A stretch of 34,751 nucleotides of DNA from an uncultured Saprospiraceae bacterium (lineage in GTDB: Bacteria > Bacteroidota > Bacteroidia > Chitinophagales > Saprospiraceae): positions 1 to 34,751 of the forward strand of contig CAKZUV010000219.1 in assembly GCA_937921555.1 (NCBI GenBank), written 5' to 3'. Positions within the stretch are counted from its first letter, which is position 1, and every line of letters starts with the position of its first letter. The position numbers and the translations under genes are program-made. Below, piece by piece: positions 34,732 to 34,751 of this stretch. Below the pieces are notes generated by a model. That model had not been told where the DNA came from. It searched no databases and was given only the letters and a program-made list of their open reading frames with translations.

Positions 34732-34751
34732 CTTGAAATTCACTAAAGAAA

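Overview
The window looks like a chromosomal segment of a Bacteroidota bacterium, probably a Saprospiria-like lineage (the phylum is well supported, the class is a guess). The reasons are the gene order of the division and cell wall cluster (no murF or ddl inside it), a Bacteroidota-type FtsL and a long MraY, an E1 alpha/beta fusion, 2TM-domain and DUF1573 proteins, and several perfect matches to the Bacteroidota sigma factor -7 box TAnnTTTG. Strong Shine-Dalgarno sequences are rare.

Layout. Positions 1-113 hold the 3' end of an unidentified gene. Positions 114-1152 are AT-rich, with a 215-bp-period repeat and two hairpin/T-tract elements that share a 22-nt leader. From 1153 to 10499 the genes point left: pbpC (penicillin-binding protein 1C), a lipoprotein with a metzincin-like zinc motif, tex, two small membrane proteins and a penicillin-acylase-family hydrolase. 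A short lipoprotein gene (10517-11095) points right, and a DUF1573 gene (11429-11893) points left behind a strong terminator. The rightward half starts with a fused thiamine-diphosphate E1 dehydrogenase (12308-14722) and a polyprenol-phosphate mannosyltransferase-like enzyme (15053-15829).

From 15985 to 32021 lies a complete Bacteroidota dcw cluster: mraZ, rsmH, ftsL, ftsI, murE, mraY, murD, ftsW, murG, murC, ftsQ, ftsA, ftsZ. MurE, MurD and MurC build the UDP-MurNAc-peptide, MraY and MurG make lipid I and lipid II, FtsW and FtsI polymerise and cross-link septal peptidoglycan, and FtsL, FtsQ, FtsA and FtsZ form the division machine. A promoter and two TGGGA boxes spaced 5 nt apart, matching the known MraZ operator design, precede mraZ. 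The cluster is interrupted by non-coding gaps before murE, mraY and murC, each with hairpins or repeats, and ends at a clear intrinsic terminator after ftsZ. A monofunctional aspartate kinase gene and a small helical protein gene follow. Aspartate kinase feeds the diaminopimelate pathway that supplies the MurE substrate.

I found no tRNA or rRNA gene, CRISPR array, insertion sequence or prophage. The protein-coding content is mostly conventional. The parts least explained by known genes are the intergenic repeats and hairpins, the metzincin-like lipoprotein, and the two small helical proteins near the right end.
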